From contig NC_087384.1 in assembly GCF_963675165.1 (NCBI RefSeq), positions 6,399,682-6,463,681 on the forward strand: a stretch of DNA of 64,000 bases, given 5' to 3'. Position numbers and translations under genes: made by a program. Below are positions 53,201 through 62,900 of this stretch, piece after piece. How positions within the stretch are numbered: position 1 is the stretch's first letter; every line of letters begins with the position of its first letter. A model generated the notes under the pieces. It did no database searches and was not told where the DNA came from. It worked only from the letters and a program-made list of their open reading frames with translations. Origin of the DNA: Halichondria panicea (Eukaryota > Porifera > Demospongiae > Suberitida > Halichondriidae).

Positions 53201-54492
53201 GCACATCACATGACTGTGTATTTCATCATGTGATACCTTCTTCTGTGTAGGGCCTGGATCACCTGACTCTCACATGGAAGGTAGACGATACTATCCACCA
53301 GCACATTGACATACAGGAGGAAGGGAAACCCAACCAGTTCAGTCTGGGGAAACAGCTCATCATCGGGAAAGAGGTGTGTCCATGTGTATCTATACTTATA
53401 TAGAAACAAGGTTTTTGGCTAAGTAACTTCGAGGGCGGCCCATAACACGACTTTGGAAGGTCCAGTTTTAAAAGAGTTTTTGCACTAAAAGAAGACTGTA
53501 TACTGTTATCATGTCAAGTTTGTGCATTTCGCTTTCCTACAGTGTACTGTGTTGATTAAGCTAGAACCTATGTACAGTACTAATTGTAAATGAATGTCTG
53601 TCAGACTAACCCCACCCCTGCTCTGCAGGAGTATGAAGATCTCGACGAGATCCTCGCTCGTTTCATCCAACCAATGGCCTCGTACGCACGTGACATCATC
53701 TCACACAAGTGTTACAGGAAGTCAGATGGAGGCAACAAAGACATGCTAAAGAAACTCCTCCGAGAGGAAAAGGCGAAAAATCCCAAACGACATCCATACT
53801 TTTTCAGTGCCTCGAAAGAATTGCCTGGAAAGTTTCTACTTGCGTACCAACCTGGTTCCAGACCAAGATACGAATACCTTACAGTCACGCCAGACGGAAT
53901 TCGATACCGTTCCAAACTTCACACGACTCTGGATCTGCTTCTAAACTGGTTCAAGACCCATTTCCACGAGCCCATTCCGAGACCGCAACCAGTTAACCCG
54001 TCCCCTGCATTGTCGATGCACTCCCATATCCAGACTCGAATCACGCCCATGGACCCGAGCGGCTATGGGATGTCTAGTCGAGGGCCCTCAAGTACTCCGT
54101 ACACACCTACTCATCTGGCGTACTCCACCACACCTCAGTACGGTCAGCCGACAAACTCTTTTGCACATCCAGCAGCAGCTGGCGGTGGCGGAGGAGGCTA
54201 TCAGCAGCAATATAACCGAGACCAATACCGAGGTTCTAGTGGGTACCCTCCACAGCAACAGCCTCGAGGAGCACCAAATTGGAACCGTGGCGGCAGTGGT
54301 GATCAAGGATGGAACGCGTCTCAGATGGTTGCACGCACTCCGATGTCGACAGGGGGTGGGCGGACACCAGCGTACACGCCCACACAAACACCTGGATCCA
54401 TAACGAGTAACATGTACGAGGCCACACCCTCAATGGATGGTCGTCACAGGAGGGATCTGTCTCCAATGGGGACACCCCTTCTTGACGAGTAA
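38521..54492 (+). CDS. SUPT6H: Transcription elongation factor Spt6
   Basis: Histone chaperone that travels with RNA polymerase II. Twenty-seven exons, 1698 aa (human 1726): 38521-38623, 38946-39074, 39292-39365, 40035-40166, 40531-40621, 40720-40792, 41319-41439, 41674-41852, 41997-42108, 42488-42703, 42970-43112, 43537-43890, 46998-47148, 47555-47715, 48189-48387, 48605-48775, 49164-49451, 49716-50024, 50359-50507, 50715-50814, 51025-51228, 51436-51777, 52010-52116, 52457-52542, 52806-52921, 53251-53373, 53629-54492. Acidic Ser/Asp/Glu N-terminus (1-~240); [11 protein letters not shown]; Tex-like core with [15 protein letters not shown]; YqgF-like region (~750-900); HhH ([14 protein letters not shown], ~1000); [16 protein letters not shown]1 domain (~1165-1300); tandem SH2 ([27 protein letters not shown]) to ~1530; Gly/Pro/Gln-rich tail ending GTPLLDE as in vertebrates. 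Intron 10 has a GC donor (GAGAAG|GCGAGT). Confidence 0.97.
39480..39698. mobile_element. MITE-like element, family 2 (copy c), Spt6 intron 3
   Basis: Starts TACCGTATAAGTTGTTTATT and ends with the diverged inverted sequence AATAACTTGCTACAGTATAC followed by GGTA; interior with TTTTCGTATGA motifs as in the other copies. Confidence 0.8.
40749..41040. repeat. Minisatellite repeating an Spt6 exon end and its donor
   Basis: Four units, starting at 40755, 40824, 40903 and 40977, each contain GACAGAGGAAG, ACGGCACTTACGCTGAGCC and GTGAGTTGTGTG followed by a G run. The first unit is the real 3' end of exon 6 with its donor at 40793. The other three are intact exon-end-plus-donor copies inside the intron. 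Reading past the first donor meets TGA at once. Confidence 0.95.
44098..44856 (-). CDS. Secreted repeat precursor with cationic Cys-bracketed C-terminus
   Basis: Single-frame gene, 252 aa, inside Spt6 intron 12 on the opposite strand. Signal peptide ([19 protein letters not shown]), an acidic/polar segment ([11 protein letters not shown]), then two copies of a ~40-residue block ([33 protein letters not shown]) flanking nine decapeptides of consensus [10 protein letters not shown]. The C-terminus is highly basic, [20 protein letters not shown], with two Cys bracketing a cationic/hydrophobic stretch. I do not recognise the family. The layout (secretion signal, variable repeats, short basic tail) resembles precursors of secreted bioactive or antimicrobial peptides; that is inference. 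Paralog at 46459-46797. The plus-strand frame through the repeats has no signal or partner. Confidence 0.7.
   Translation of the reverse strand: MMNPCLILLILTSTRLSSARLNSFDDKDIHNQSEQQNVRVRQSSIQDFNSGWWTLIPFNVHTPATPDLRIREPTGVTLNSGSLIVTQNEEKDNEKQEKNNIHTPATCTPGLSAHEPATPGLSAHEPATPGLSGHKPATPGLSAHEPATPGLSAHEPATPGLSAHEPATPGLSGHGPATPGLSAHEPATSGLSAHTPATPDLRIREPAGVTLNSGSLIVTQNEEKDNEKQEKKKCRRGRFGLIGFASKKCQKY
44270..44543. repeat. 30-bp coding tandem repeat x 9
   Basis: Units of TAGCTGGTTCGTGTGCACTT then AAGCCTGGTG. Period is exactly 30 bp, in frame with the minus-strand gene, where each unit encodes a decapeptide. Variation between units is mostly at one or two codons (AHEP, GHKP, GHGP, AHTP). Flanking this array, 44167-44277 and 44562-44674 are direct duplicates of each other. 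Confidence 0.95.
45126..45198 (+). pseudogene. Broken duplicate of the Spt6 exon 12 end
   Basis: The sequence matches 43812-43890 (GATAATTATCAGCGCC, CACACCGTGGAGCCAGAGGA, GACTATGTGGAGCCCATCGG|GTGTGT) including the donor, but lacks 7 nt (ACGAGAC), which breaks the frame, and has no acceptor in front. Each copy is followed by a paralogous secreted-peptide gene, so a block of exon end, intron start and nested gene was duplicated in tandem. Confidence 0.88.
45438..45737 (-). CDS. Small secreted Gly-rich protein (99 aa), possibly antimicrobial-like
   Basis: Nested in Spt6 intron 12. Start chosen at [19 protein letters not shown], a clean signal peptide likely cut before NEAVVD; an upstream in-frame ATG (45761) would add 8 residues. 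The ~80-aa mature part is rich in Gly, Asn and alternating aromatic/polar residues ([46 protein letters not shown]) with no Cys, suggesting beta strands. The GVGVSxH and terminal NARWEF are reminiscent of Gly-rich insect antibacterial proteins (attacin type), but I would not assign the family by eye. Confidence 0.6.
   Translation of the reverse strand: MKYLLICMLIICIAHLAVSNEAVVDVNTKGDVIAAAKTNGGGWVEGKVNGENGEWNMNAGKTIYEGDNGRAKIGVGVSAHGRHGEMRDQQIGVNARWEF
46254..46317. repeat. (CA)n microsatellite in Spt6 intron 12
   Basis: About 32 CA units. A second, shorter CA run at 46964-46997 ends in the CAG acceptor of exon 13. Confidence 0.97.
46459..46797 (-). CDS. Secreted precursor, short paralog of 44098-44856
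   Basis: 112 aa in one frame. Signal peptide ([20 protein letters not shown]) and [14 protein letters not shown] are nearly identical to the first copy. It carries only one complete decapeptide ([10 protein letters not shown]) and ends [12 protein letters not shown]. The basic Cys-bracketed tail of the longer copy is missing, and another frame stays open past its stop, so it may be truncated or may have diverged. Located in the same Spt6 intron, downstream of the broken exon copy. Confidence 0.62.
   Translation of the reverse strand: MMNLCLALLLILTSTRLSSARLNSFDDKDIHQKENESEQQSSFRVRHCPIDDINSGWGLLTPHNIHVHEPATPGLSGHGPATPDPSTDGVTLDSGSQIVTRSKKQKSLRFGY
48766..48946. repeat. ~36-bp minisatellite repeating an Spt6 exon end and donor
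   Basis: Five units of CAATGGAGAGGTACGTGCAT then GTACATGTACGTTAATC. The first unit starts inside exon 16 (AGCAATGGAGAG) and contains its donor at 48776; the other four repeat exon end and donor (GAGAG|GTATGT or GAAGAG|GTACGT) inside the intron. Confidence 0.95.
50542..50623 (+). tRNA. tRNA-Leu (anticodon AAG)
   Basis: 82 nt. Acceptor stem GGTAGCG / CGCTGCC plus A73, D arm TGGCCGAGCGGTCTAAGGC, anticodon stem CTGGT / ACCAG around loop TTAAGGC (anticodon AAG), a long variable arm as expected for Leu, and TGGGTTCGAATCCCA for the T arm, which with the A box forms the internal promoter. A T run follows as Pol III terminator. It lies in Spt6 intron 19, same strand. No intron in the tRNA. Confidence 0.95.
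50624..50640 (+). terminator. Pol III terminator of the tRNA-Leu
   Basis: A run of about ten T residues starts within two bases of the mature tRNA 3' end, the usual RNA polymerase III stop signal. Confidence 0.8.
52676..52790. repeat. 33-bp minisatellite of pyrimidine tracts before an acceptor
   Basis: Three to four units of TTTAACCCCTCCCCCACCAC then ACTCCTGACATG lead into the acceptor CACAG at 52805 (exon 25 of Spt6). Each unit has a TTTAAC branch-like box and a C/T tract but no AG acceptor. Confidence 0.92.
52975..53116. repeat. Inverted repeat in Spt6 intron 25
   Basis: Left GACCAGAGGAGGT, GACATGCGTGCACGAATCA and CAGTGCATT are mirrored by AATGCACTG, TGATTCGTGCACGCATGTC-like and CTTCCTCTGGTC on the right. 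About 140 bp, no reading frame; its ends resemble 22880-22990. Confidence 0.8.
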
Positions 54493-54748
54493 ACTAATTA
54501 TTATTGGCAATATTATATAAACACTTTATTTCTGTTATTTTACAACTGATGTGCTTACAGTCATGAATATTGATTTTTGTGTGATTGATCAGAGTTACTG
54601 ATAACAGTAAACTTTGAACTTTTATTATTACAAAATTCAAAGTATCTTGCTTGGCCTTTTCAAATAATTATAATGAATTGTGAATGAAGCATATTATACC
54701 GTGCCACTAGCTAGCTATATATGAGCTGGATTGCATGTGTAGGCAGCC
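54493..54748. promoter_or_regulatory. Spt6 3' flank / CDC45 upstream region
   Basis: 256 bp between the stop of Spt6 and the ATG of CDC45, same strand. AT-rich; no clear conserved motif seen. Confidence 0.4.
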
Positions 54749-57709
54749 ATGGGGATCACCGAGAGAGTGAGAGAGGAGTTCTATGATAGGATATGCTCAG
54801 AGGTGAGTTTAGGGCCTGAGGGGATTGCATAATGGCACCACAGTGACACTACACTATAATATCTCCAAATACAGTCGAGTCCTTTATACGACCGACCCAG
54901 CGTACGTGTGTATAAATATTATATTATGATGGTAATTTCGGAATTGTAAGATTAGTTTACACGTCCTCCCATAATTATAACAGCCAAAAATGAGGTGTTT
55001 CAGAAGCTAGCTTTAATAGGCCATAACGTCAATGTAGAGTCAATTAATTACCAAACTAAAATATGCTTTCTGTAGCTTTTCCTAGCTCTATAATATGGCG
55101 TGTTTAGATATTGATTTGCTCGTGTTGGGTAAATTTTCACAAATTTCAACAAAAGCAATGGTTTGTATAACCCCAGCATGTTCTGTTACTGTGTGCCCTG
55201 GACGTTGACTCTCTGTGTGCGGTCAAGATCCTGCAGTCTCTGTTCAAGGCTGACAATGTGGAGCACACTGTGGTCCCCGTGGACGGAAAAGCTTCTCTAC
55301 AGCAGGCCTTCACCGACCAGGCTGATCAGGTGAGGAGGAGGGAGGGGGGGGGGGTAAGAAAATGGGGAACGGTGGGAGAGAGTGTAGTAGCCAGTAACAA
55401 ACACAAACACGTAATATACTGTATTCACAATACCGTATAGCGGGTAATTTTCGTGGGGTAAAAATTTGTTATTTTCGTGGGCAAGCTGACCTCTCGAAAT
55501 TTTAACGTAGGCATGGCTTACCGGAACGTAGGAATGCAGTGCAAACAATGAGACTAAACGAAATTTTACTCACGAAAATCTCGAGTTAAACAGATTTTTT
55601 ACCCCGCGAAAATTACCCACTATACGGTATTCAACTGAAGAATAGCACTCGCTCGTAATAATAGAACACCATGGATTTAGTTATTTTTTAGTGGCACCTT
55701 AATTAATGTGCTAATTAAATACAATATTAATCCTGCCCTTCCCCCCCCACACACATACACAGGTGAAGTCGGTGGTCCTAGTCAACTGTGGTGGTTCCAT
55801 CAATCTGTTGGAACTTCTTCAACCGGAACAGGATAGCGTCACTTTCTACGTGGTGGACAGTAGACGCCCATACGAGCTGGACAATGTGTACAGTCAGGAT
55901 CAAGTGCAGCTGGTCGTGAGGGAGGGGGAGGAGCTTGAGCTGCCGGCATTCGAGGAGGTTTACAACTCTGATATGGTGTGTGGGTGGGTGGTGTGTGTGT
56001 GGGTGGTGTGTGTGTGGGTGGTGCGCTAGAGGGGCACTACATGTACATGTATATAATTATACGTACTTGTGTGTCTTATGTCATAATTAATTTTTTTTTT
56101 TTTTTTATTTTTTTTTATTTTTTTTTTTTTTTTTTTAATTTAAATTTTTTCTTATGTCATAATTAATTTAAATATTCTGGTATTACCATGGTCACAGGAG
56201 GACGAGAGTGATGATGAGTACTTCAGTGACAGTGAGGATGGCCCCACAGCTAAGAGGAGGAAGACAGGAGATGAGGTGAGGTAATAATAAACAGATGCGT
56301 GTGTTGAAGGACCATCTCTTATGCATTAGGACTCTTACCAAACACGGAAGAGAAAGCACCTCTGGAAAAAGAAAAGGTAATTTAAATGTCTGTCTGTGTT
56401 GAGTACGTGATATGTTAGATGGCTTTACACACACAGAGAGGAGATCTTGTACAAGTACTATGAGTTTAACACTCATGGAACATCTGTGAGTTACCCCCCC
56501 TCCACACACACACCCACCCACTCACACACACACAACGCCCCACACACTCACACCCACACACACACACACACTAACAACCCCCCCCACACACACACACACT
56601 AACAACCCCCTCCCTCCACACACACGCACACACATCAGAACAAGCCTCCACAATCATACACTTATAATCACTAACCCCGCCCCCCTCTCCAGGCGTCTCT
56701 ACTGATGTACGAGCTAGCCATGAAGATGAGCAGGGACAGCAACGACCTCCTCTGGTGGGCTATACTAGGACTCACTGAACAGCTGCTCTACGAAAAGGTG
56801 GACAGAGAACGATACGTAACAGACCTGCACGCACTACAGCCTTACGTCATCCGACATAACAGAACAAGGTGAGCTAATGGAACGGTGCTTACACAATTCC
56901 TAGTTATGAATGGTTGCTACAGTAGATCCCTAGATCTAAAATGGCTACTTATGGCCGATATTTCCTCCTCTAAACTTTGTCAAAATGTTCTCTTTTTGTA
57001 AAAAAAACATATTGCTCTTTGAGCAAAATGTTGTGAATCTTCTTTGCTACACAGTTCTTCCTGCCAATTAATCGTTACTCTACTAAGCTGCGAATGGGTG
57101 TTCAACGTTGAACGCCCACCATGGTGGGGTGGTGTCTTCGAGAGAATGGTCAAATCAACAAAACGTTGCTTACGCAAAGTGATAGGGAGAGCCCGCCTCT
57201 CGCATGATGAACTCCTCACTGCAGTCACGGAAATTGAAGCCGTTATCAACTCAAGACCATTGTCCTACATCACCCAGCCATAAACCCTCGAGCCTGCCTC
57301 AGATCTAATCGTTCACAAATATTGTGATGCTGCTAGCTCTAGTTAGTCAATGAAAACTGGGATTTAAAGTAGCTAGATCTTGTTATATCCCTCAGCAAGT
57401 ATCATGAGCTATAGGGCTCTAGAGGCATGCTAAATATCAGGGCGTACAGTACGTGGTGTCATGGTGTGTTGTCATGGTTGTGTTCATATTGCAGCGAGGA
57501 CGAAACACCTTCAGCCATCAACTCGATGAGAATAGCATTCGACAACGAGTATCCTCAACTACTGGTAGCAATTTTAATTATTATACTTTGACCCTTGATA
57601 CATAAGAACAAGTGCAGCCTATTATCCACTCACTAGATTATGCAGAGAGAAAAAAATCAGTATTTAGAGCTTTTAAAATTTCTAGTACGTGTGTGTGTGT
57701 GTGTGCGTG

Positions 57710-57747
<38 letters not shown>

Positions 57748-59836
57748 TGCGTGCATGTGTGTGTTGTCCTTAACGATGTGCGTCAGATTGAGACTGGCCC
57801 TGTACAGACATTGGAGTCTCTATGAGAGTTTGTGTCACTCAGAGTACACAGCTTGCAGGTGACCACCATTATAGTGCCCCTCCGTGCATGACTGACTACG
57901 AGTATCCATGGCAACACATGCACAGGTTCAAAGTGTGGACGATGAAAGGTCACAAGAAATTGATGGAGTTTTTAGCAGATATGGGGTGAGGGTACATATA
58001 CACAACAAAGCTCTGTAGGTTCTTACATGTATAATTGTGGTTGCTCCAAGTATTATGCATTGTATTGTATATGCCAGAACCAAACAAAGTACGTCTACCT
58101 TCATACACACATCACCATACACATAACACCCACACCACACACACACCCATACCACACTACACACACACACGCCAGACTCCCACTGGTACAGAGTAAACAG
58201 AAGTTTGCCTCGATGGAGATGCAGCACAGAGACACATTCAAAGAGAGCTTCACTGAGAGTGCCCGCAAGTATCAGGTGGAGGACTTCACGTACGGATCAT
58301 TTGTGGCACAGTTTGGATACAAGAACAAGGTACAGTGTACATGTATGGGTCACCTTTATTGCCTATAAACAGTAAGTAATAAGTGTAAATGTCAGAACCA
58401 ATGTACTCACACTCCACACACACCCTCACACACCACCCCCACACACCACCTACACACACATATATATTCTTTTGTTTCAACCCCTACACCACCCACACAC
58501 CACCCACACACACCACTCCCACACACACACCACACACACACCACCCCTCCCCCTAGTTCTGTGCGGGAGACCTGGTCTATTCCTCTACTGCCTTAATCGA
58601 GGCTACAGATACCTCCTATTCTCAAGGTTTCCTCATGGCACTCGAAGGGCTCTCAAGGTGGGTGTGGTCAGTTGCTATGGCGAACGCAAGCCGTATATAT
58701 CCGAACATTTTCCCATGCAGAACAAATATGACTAAAATGCAAGCCGGAATCGAAGCTGCTAAGCGACAGGTATATATATAATTATAGTGGTGATGACAGT
58801 GTTAGCTGCTAAGATAGACAATCTGTTGAATTCTCAATCATTGAAATATGCAAGTTGCAGCAAATATGTGTTGTGTGATAACATGTATTTTGAACTGACG
58901 TGTAAATGTGTTTCTGTTGTGGGCTACAGCAAGTGGCAATTGTGACCCAGATAAGGAATTTCGTTGACACTCATCAGGTTGTTTGCGCTGGTCCCTTTGT
59001 GTACGCGTATGTTGAAGAGGTGAGCTCACATGATATAACTGCTGGTAGCCATGACTGCATTATGCTCATGTGCTCTACACAATTCCCCCACTCTCTTCCC
59101 TCCATCTCTCATGCATGTACAGTGTGTATAAAGCTTCTACTGTACATATACCATAGGTGTACGTATTGTCAATGATTGGTATCAAAATTATGTTTTTTCT
59201 CAGGGCACTCCAAATGTGAAGATGTTTTCCAAGCCACATACACTGGCCAAATTGGCTAGATTTCTCAGAGAAGCGTGGATTACTTCTGTAAGTTCCTGTG
59301 GTTTTATTATAATCCTTCATTGATGTACTCTATCTCATCTCTCTTTATTTCAGAATAAGAAAGCTAAAGACATTCCATTTATTGTGTCAGCTCCGTATGA
59401 TGTGGAAGAGAGCACCTGTATAATTACAGGGGTTCCCCCTCATTCAGAACATACACATAGATCGTAAGATAATCATGGTCAATTTTGGTGTGTTTTTTAA
59501 CTGTTAATTTCACAGAGAATTTGCAAAGGCTTTCCAACATGCAGCTGACAGAATCCAAGCTAGAGCCACATTTGACCATTTTGATGGTGCTGGTATGTAC
59601 ATGTGCATATGTGTGCAATTTACAGCATAATATAGTTTATTTATTAACAATTGAGCATCTTCCCCAAGAGAGACCAGATGACGAATAATAATAATACTTG
59701 TATATCCTCACTGGGTGAAAATGAATAGTAGGGACGGAGAAATAAGTCTGTTTTTTTCTTTGCTGTAGTGTTTGTGATCAAGAAGGATGACCGTGGAAAG
59801 TTCTTCGATGCATTGACTGCTTTGTCAGCATTTTAA
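54749..59836 (+). CDS. CDC45: CDC45 replication factor
   Basis: Subunit of the CMG (Cdc45-MCM-GINS) replicative helicase. Eighteen exons, 562 aa (human 566): 54749-54802, 55177-55329, 55763-55975, 56198-56275, 56330-56376, 56437-56485, 56693-56868, 57495-57548, 57787-57858, 57926-57985, 58176-58329, 58557-58657, 58721-58769, 58930-59019, 59204-59287, 59354-59463, 59516-59592, 59769-59836. DHH-like N-terminal fold ([52 protein letters not shown]), an acidic [13 protein letters not shown] insert, a basic patch ([10 protein letters not shown]), [13 protein letters not shown], the [14 protein letters not shown] box, [20 protein letters not shown], and a C-terminus ending [12 protein letters not shown] like vertebrate CDC45. 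The exon 8/9 junction splits codon GA|A, giving [13 protein letters not shown]. Confidence 0.97.
55431..55629. mobile_element. MITE-like element, family 2 (copy d), CDC45 intron 2
   Basis: 199 bp beginning TACCGTATAGCGGGTAATTT and ending AAAATTACCCACTATACGGT followed by A. The long inverted termini with TTTTCGTGGG match copy b. Non-coding. Confidence 0.9.
57044..57283 (+). mobile_element. Retrotransposon integrase remnant (BEL/Pao-like) in CDC45 intron 7
   Basis: A 79-codon frame containing [40 protein letters not shown] and [10 protein letters not shown], the conserved C-terminal integrase-core region of LTR-retrotransposon pol (BEL/Pao style). The rest of the element (reverse transcriptase, protease, LTRs) is not seen. 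It is a truncated old fragment in the host-gene sense orientation. Confidence 0.85.
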
Positions 59837-59992
59837 TTATAGTTTTTTTTTCAATACACATGCAACATGTACAGTCAGTCATAATTAAATTCTCTTGCTA
59901 AAATATCATTATTGTCAATGCGCATGTGCAAATTAAATTGCATAAAAGAGATGGCACAGAATTATAAGTGCAGTAGATTAGTAACTTCAATA
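59837..59992. promoter_or_regulatory. CDC45 3' flank / secreted Tg1 protein promoter
   Basis: 156 bp between the two genes, same strand. It has TGCGCATGTG at 59919-59928, the reverse complement of CACATGCGCA found at other promoters, about 65 bp upstream of the ATG. Confidence 0.45.
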
Positions 59993-62900
59993 ATGTCTGT
60001 TCACAGCATGATTGCAGTAGCACTGCTAGCCATTGGTGAGTTCAATATAATATAATTATAATTATAGCTATATAATTTGTTGGTTGAGAGCTAGTGTAAG
60101 AAGTCTAAGCTAATGTCTTATGCATATGCACGAATGGCTTTGGATGTTGTTTGTTCGAATTCTGCAGTATGTTTCTCTGGCCTCACTATGCAAATGCCTC
60201 CTGGACCTGGACCGGATAAACCAGGACCAGGCCCTGGCTCTGGCCCGGATAAACCTGGACCTGGAGGACCTATGGCTAGGCCACGTAAGTTGAATGGTAT
60301 TCCACCTGCACTTAGTATATACATAATAATTATATATGCTCTCAGAATAGCATAATTATTCTTGTAGACTGCAAATGGATCAGGAATTTACATTCGTATA
60401 AATGCATGCATGCAGCTCCACCTGTGAACGAGAACTTCACAATGACCTGTATGAGTCAAGAAATGAGGTCTCGGCACATCAGCTGTGCTCCAGACGGCTC
60501 ATTTGACCCGGTGCAGTGCATGGGTAAGAAGTGTCACTGTGTGAATACTCAGACTGGAGAGGTACTTAGACCAGTCGACCATAAGGCAAGGAACTGCTCA
60601 GAAGGTGAGACTGCTAGTACAATATTGTACTCATGCATAGACCTATTGAAGTGGGCTGTCTAATGTATTTGTATAGAATAGTGTTAATGTGTGTACATGC
60701 ATGATTATATATATAATAATGGTTTGTTTTCTTTTCTATATATATAAGGTGCAGGAGTCACTTGTAAGCGACTGCATTGTAAACCCAAGATATGTTCTCG
60801 TGGCTATCAAAGCGGGCCAGATGGATGTGATACATGCATGTGCGAACGTAAGTACAATGACTTAAGAGTGTATTGAAAATTGACCTTGCATGTGCTATAC
60901 CGTATAGTGCTGCAAATATATCAATATGCGAACATAAAATATTACGTTAAATATTACGTTTTGACCAATTTTACGAAAATAATTTCTGAATGGGAATGTA
61001 CAGGGCTCGAATAAAAGCTTAATAATAATAATTATAGTGCTATACAAATTTATGCGACATGGCATAAATAGCATTAGACACTAGTTGATAAGATCTACAT
61101 GGGAAGTACATGGGAAGTACATGGGAAACGTGCCTCAGAGCAGGTATACTATGGGACTTAGTATATATACCTGCAAATTTACTTAGTATACCTAGCATTC
61201 CGTTGTCAAGTAATTGTATTGTAGTAATTGTATGTAGTCAAGCGGTTTGCGCATGCGCACTAGTATCTAAACACTGTTTTGTCGGTGTCCATGTGATTTA
61301 GAAGCCCTCAGCCACTTTAGTACCCTCGCTACGCTCGGGATACTAAATCAGTGCCTTTGGGCTTCTAAATCCCATAGACACCTACAAAACAATGTCTAAC
61401 TATTATTTAGTTAGCATCATGCACGCGTAAACTTCTAGCACTATAGTACTTGCTAACTAGCACTATATTATAATATACACCAACGTATATACAGTGGAAT
61501 CCCTCTATAACGGACACCTTTGGGGAACAATGTTTTGGCCTTATACAGAGGTGGCCTTTATACAGAGGTGGCCTTTGTTGAGAGGTTGTTTTGTATGCAA
61601 ACTGTCATTTGGGACCTGGATGCCTGGCCGTTATATAGCAACTGCATGGCCTTTATTCAGAGGTGGTTGTTAACGGAGGTTCCACTGTACATACATTATC
61701 CTTTATAATTTAACCTATGAATGCATGCACTCTAATATATATACACACAACAGCTCAACCACCACTTGTTGAGTGTGGCTCCATCAGTGAACTGATAGAA
61801 GAGAGGATGTGTGACTGCAGCTGTATCGAAATCAAGGGACTTGCAGGAATGAAGCCCATGAAAGGACCCAAAAAAGACTCTTGTCCTGCTTGTAACATGG
61901 CCTGCAATGACGAAATGCCTACAGGTACTTATTTATTATGTCTCGGTGTGCACATGCATGCGCAAGCAAGGTATACGGTAATGTGTTTGTGTGTCTGTGT
62001 GTGTAGTCAAAGATCAATGAAAAGTGCAAGTAAAAGTCTATAGGCTTCTATGCATGCAGTCACATTTTCTTTGGAATTGCAAAATAATGCTTCGTTGTCG
62101 AGTTATACAGCTGTGCTGTTGCAGCAGACATATAAATGCAATTCAGTGATTCATGTAGTTTGAAGTGCTTTCATCTGGTGGCGTATTGTTGAGCTTGTTT
62201 GGTACAGTTCTCTGTGCACAATTGTACTCTTGTATAGAGCCCTAACACTGTATTTGCACCTAAAACTTGTTTAATGCAAAACTCTTGTTGTTGACATCAG
62301 ATCACAATTAAGACATAATATGTTGCGTTTCTTCAGAGGCAGCTGATATGTGTGTGACTAGTGATACTACTTGCCCTTCTGGTAGCGAACTGAGGGTGGT
62401 CGGTCGTCATGGGAAACCAGAGTGTGTAGCACGTAAGCACAAACAACAATAGTTATGTAATACAGTCATATAATTATAATTATCATTTCTGCTCATAGAC
62501 ACTGTATCAAGATGTATACCACCTATATAGCGTTAAATAGAGTAGCTTAATTTGAACGGCCATAACTTATTTCCATTTGTCCCATAACGTTGATTTCTGA
62601 AAGACTTAGATGGAGCTCTTTAATTGAGATGGTATAATTATTATGTTCAGTTATAATTTTTAACGGCTATAATTTCGGAAAAAGGGCCATATACTGAAAG
62701 GTCTAAAGTTAATGTTATTGAACAGACAAAAATAGGTCCCTTGAATTTAGAATCTGCTTTGTAACTAGATTGATAGTCTTATTATAGATGCAAAGTTTTA
62801 TCTGTCTTAATTGTATCTCTCTCTTGTTATAGAACTGGTGAGTGATGACGTGTGCATGGTAACAGAGGAGCCGTATACAGGGAAGGGACCACGTGGTAGA

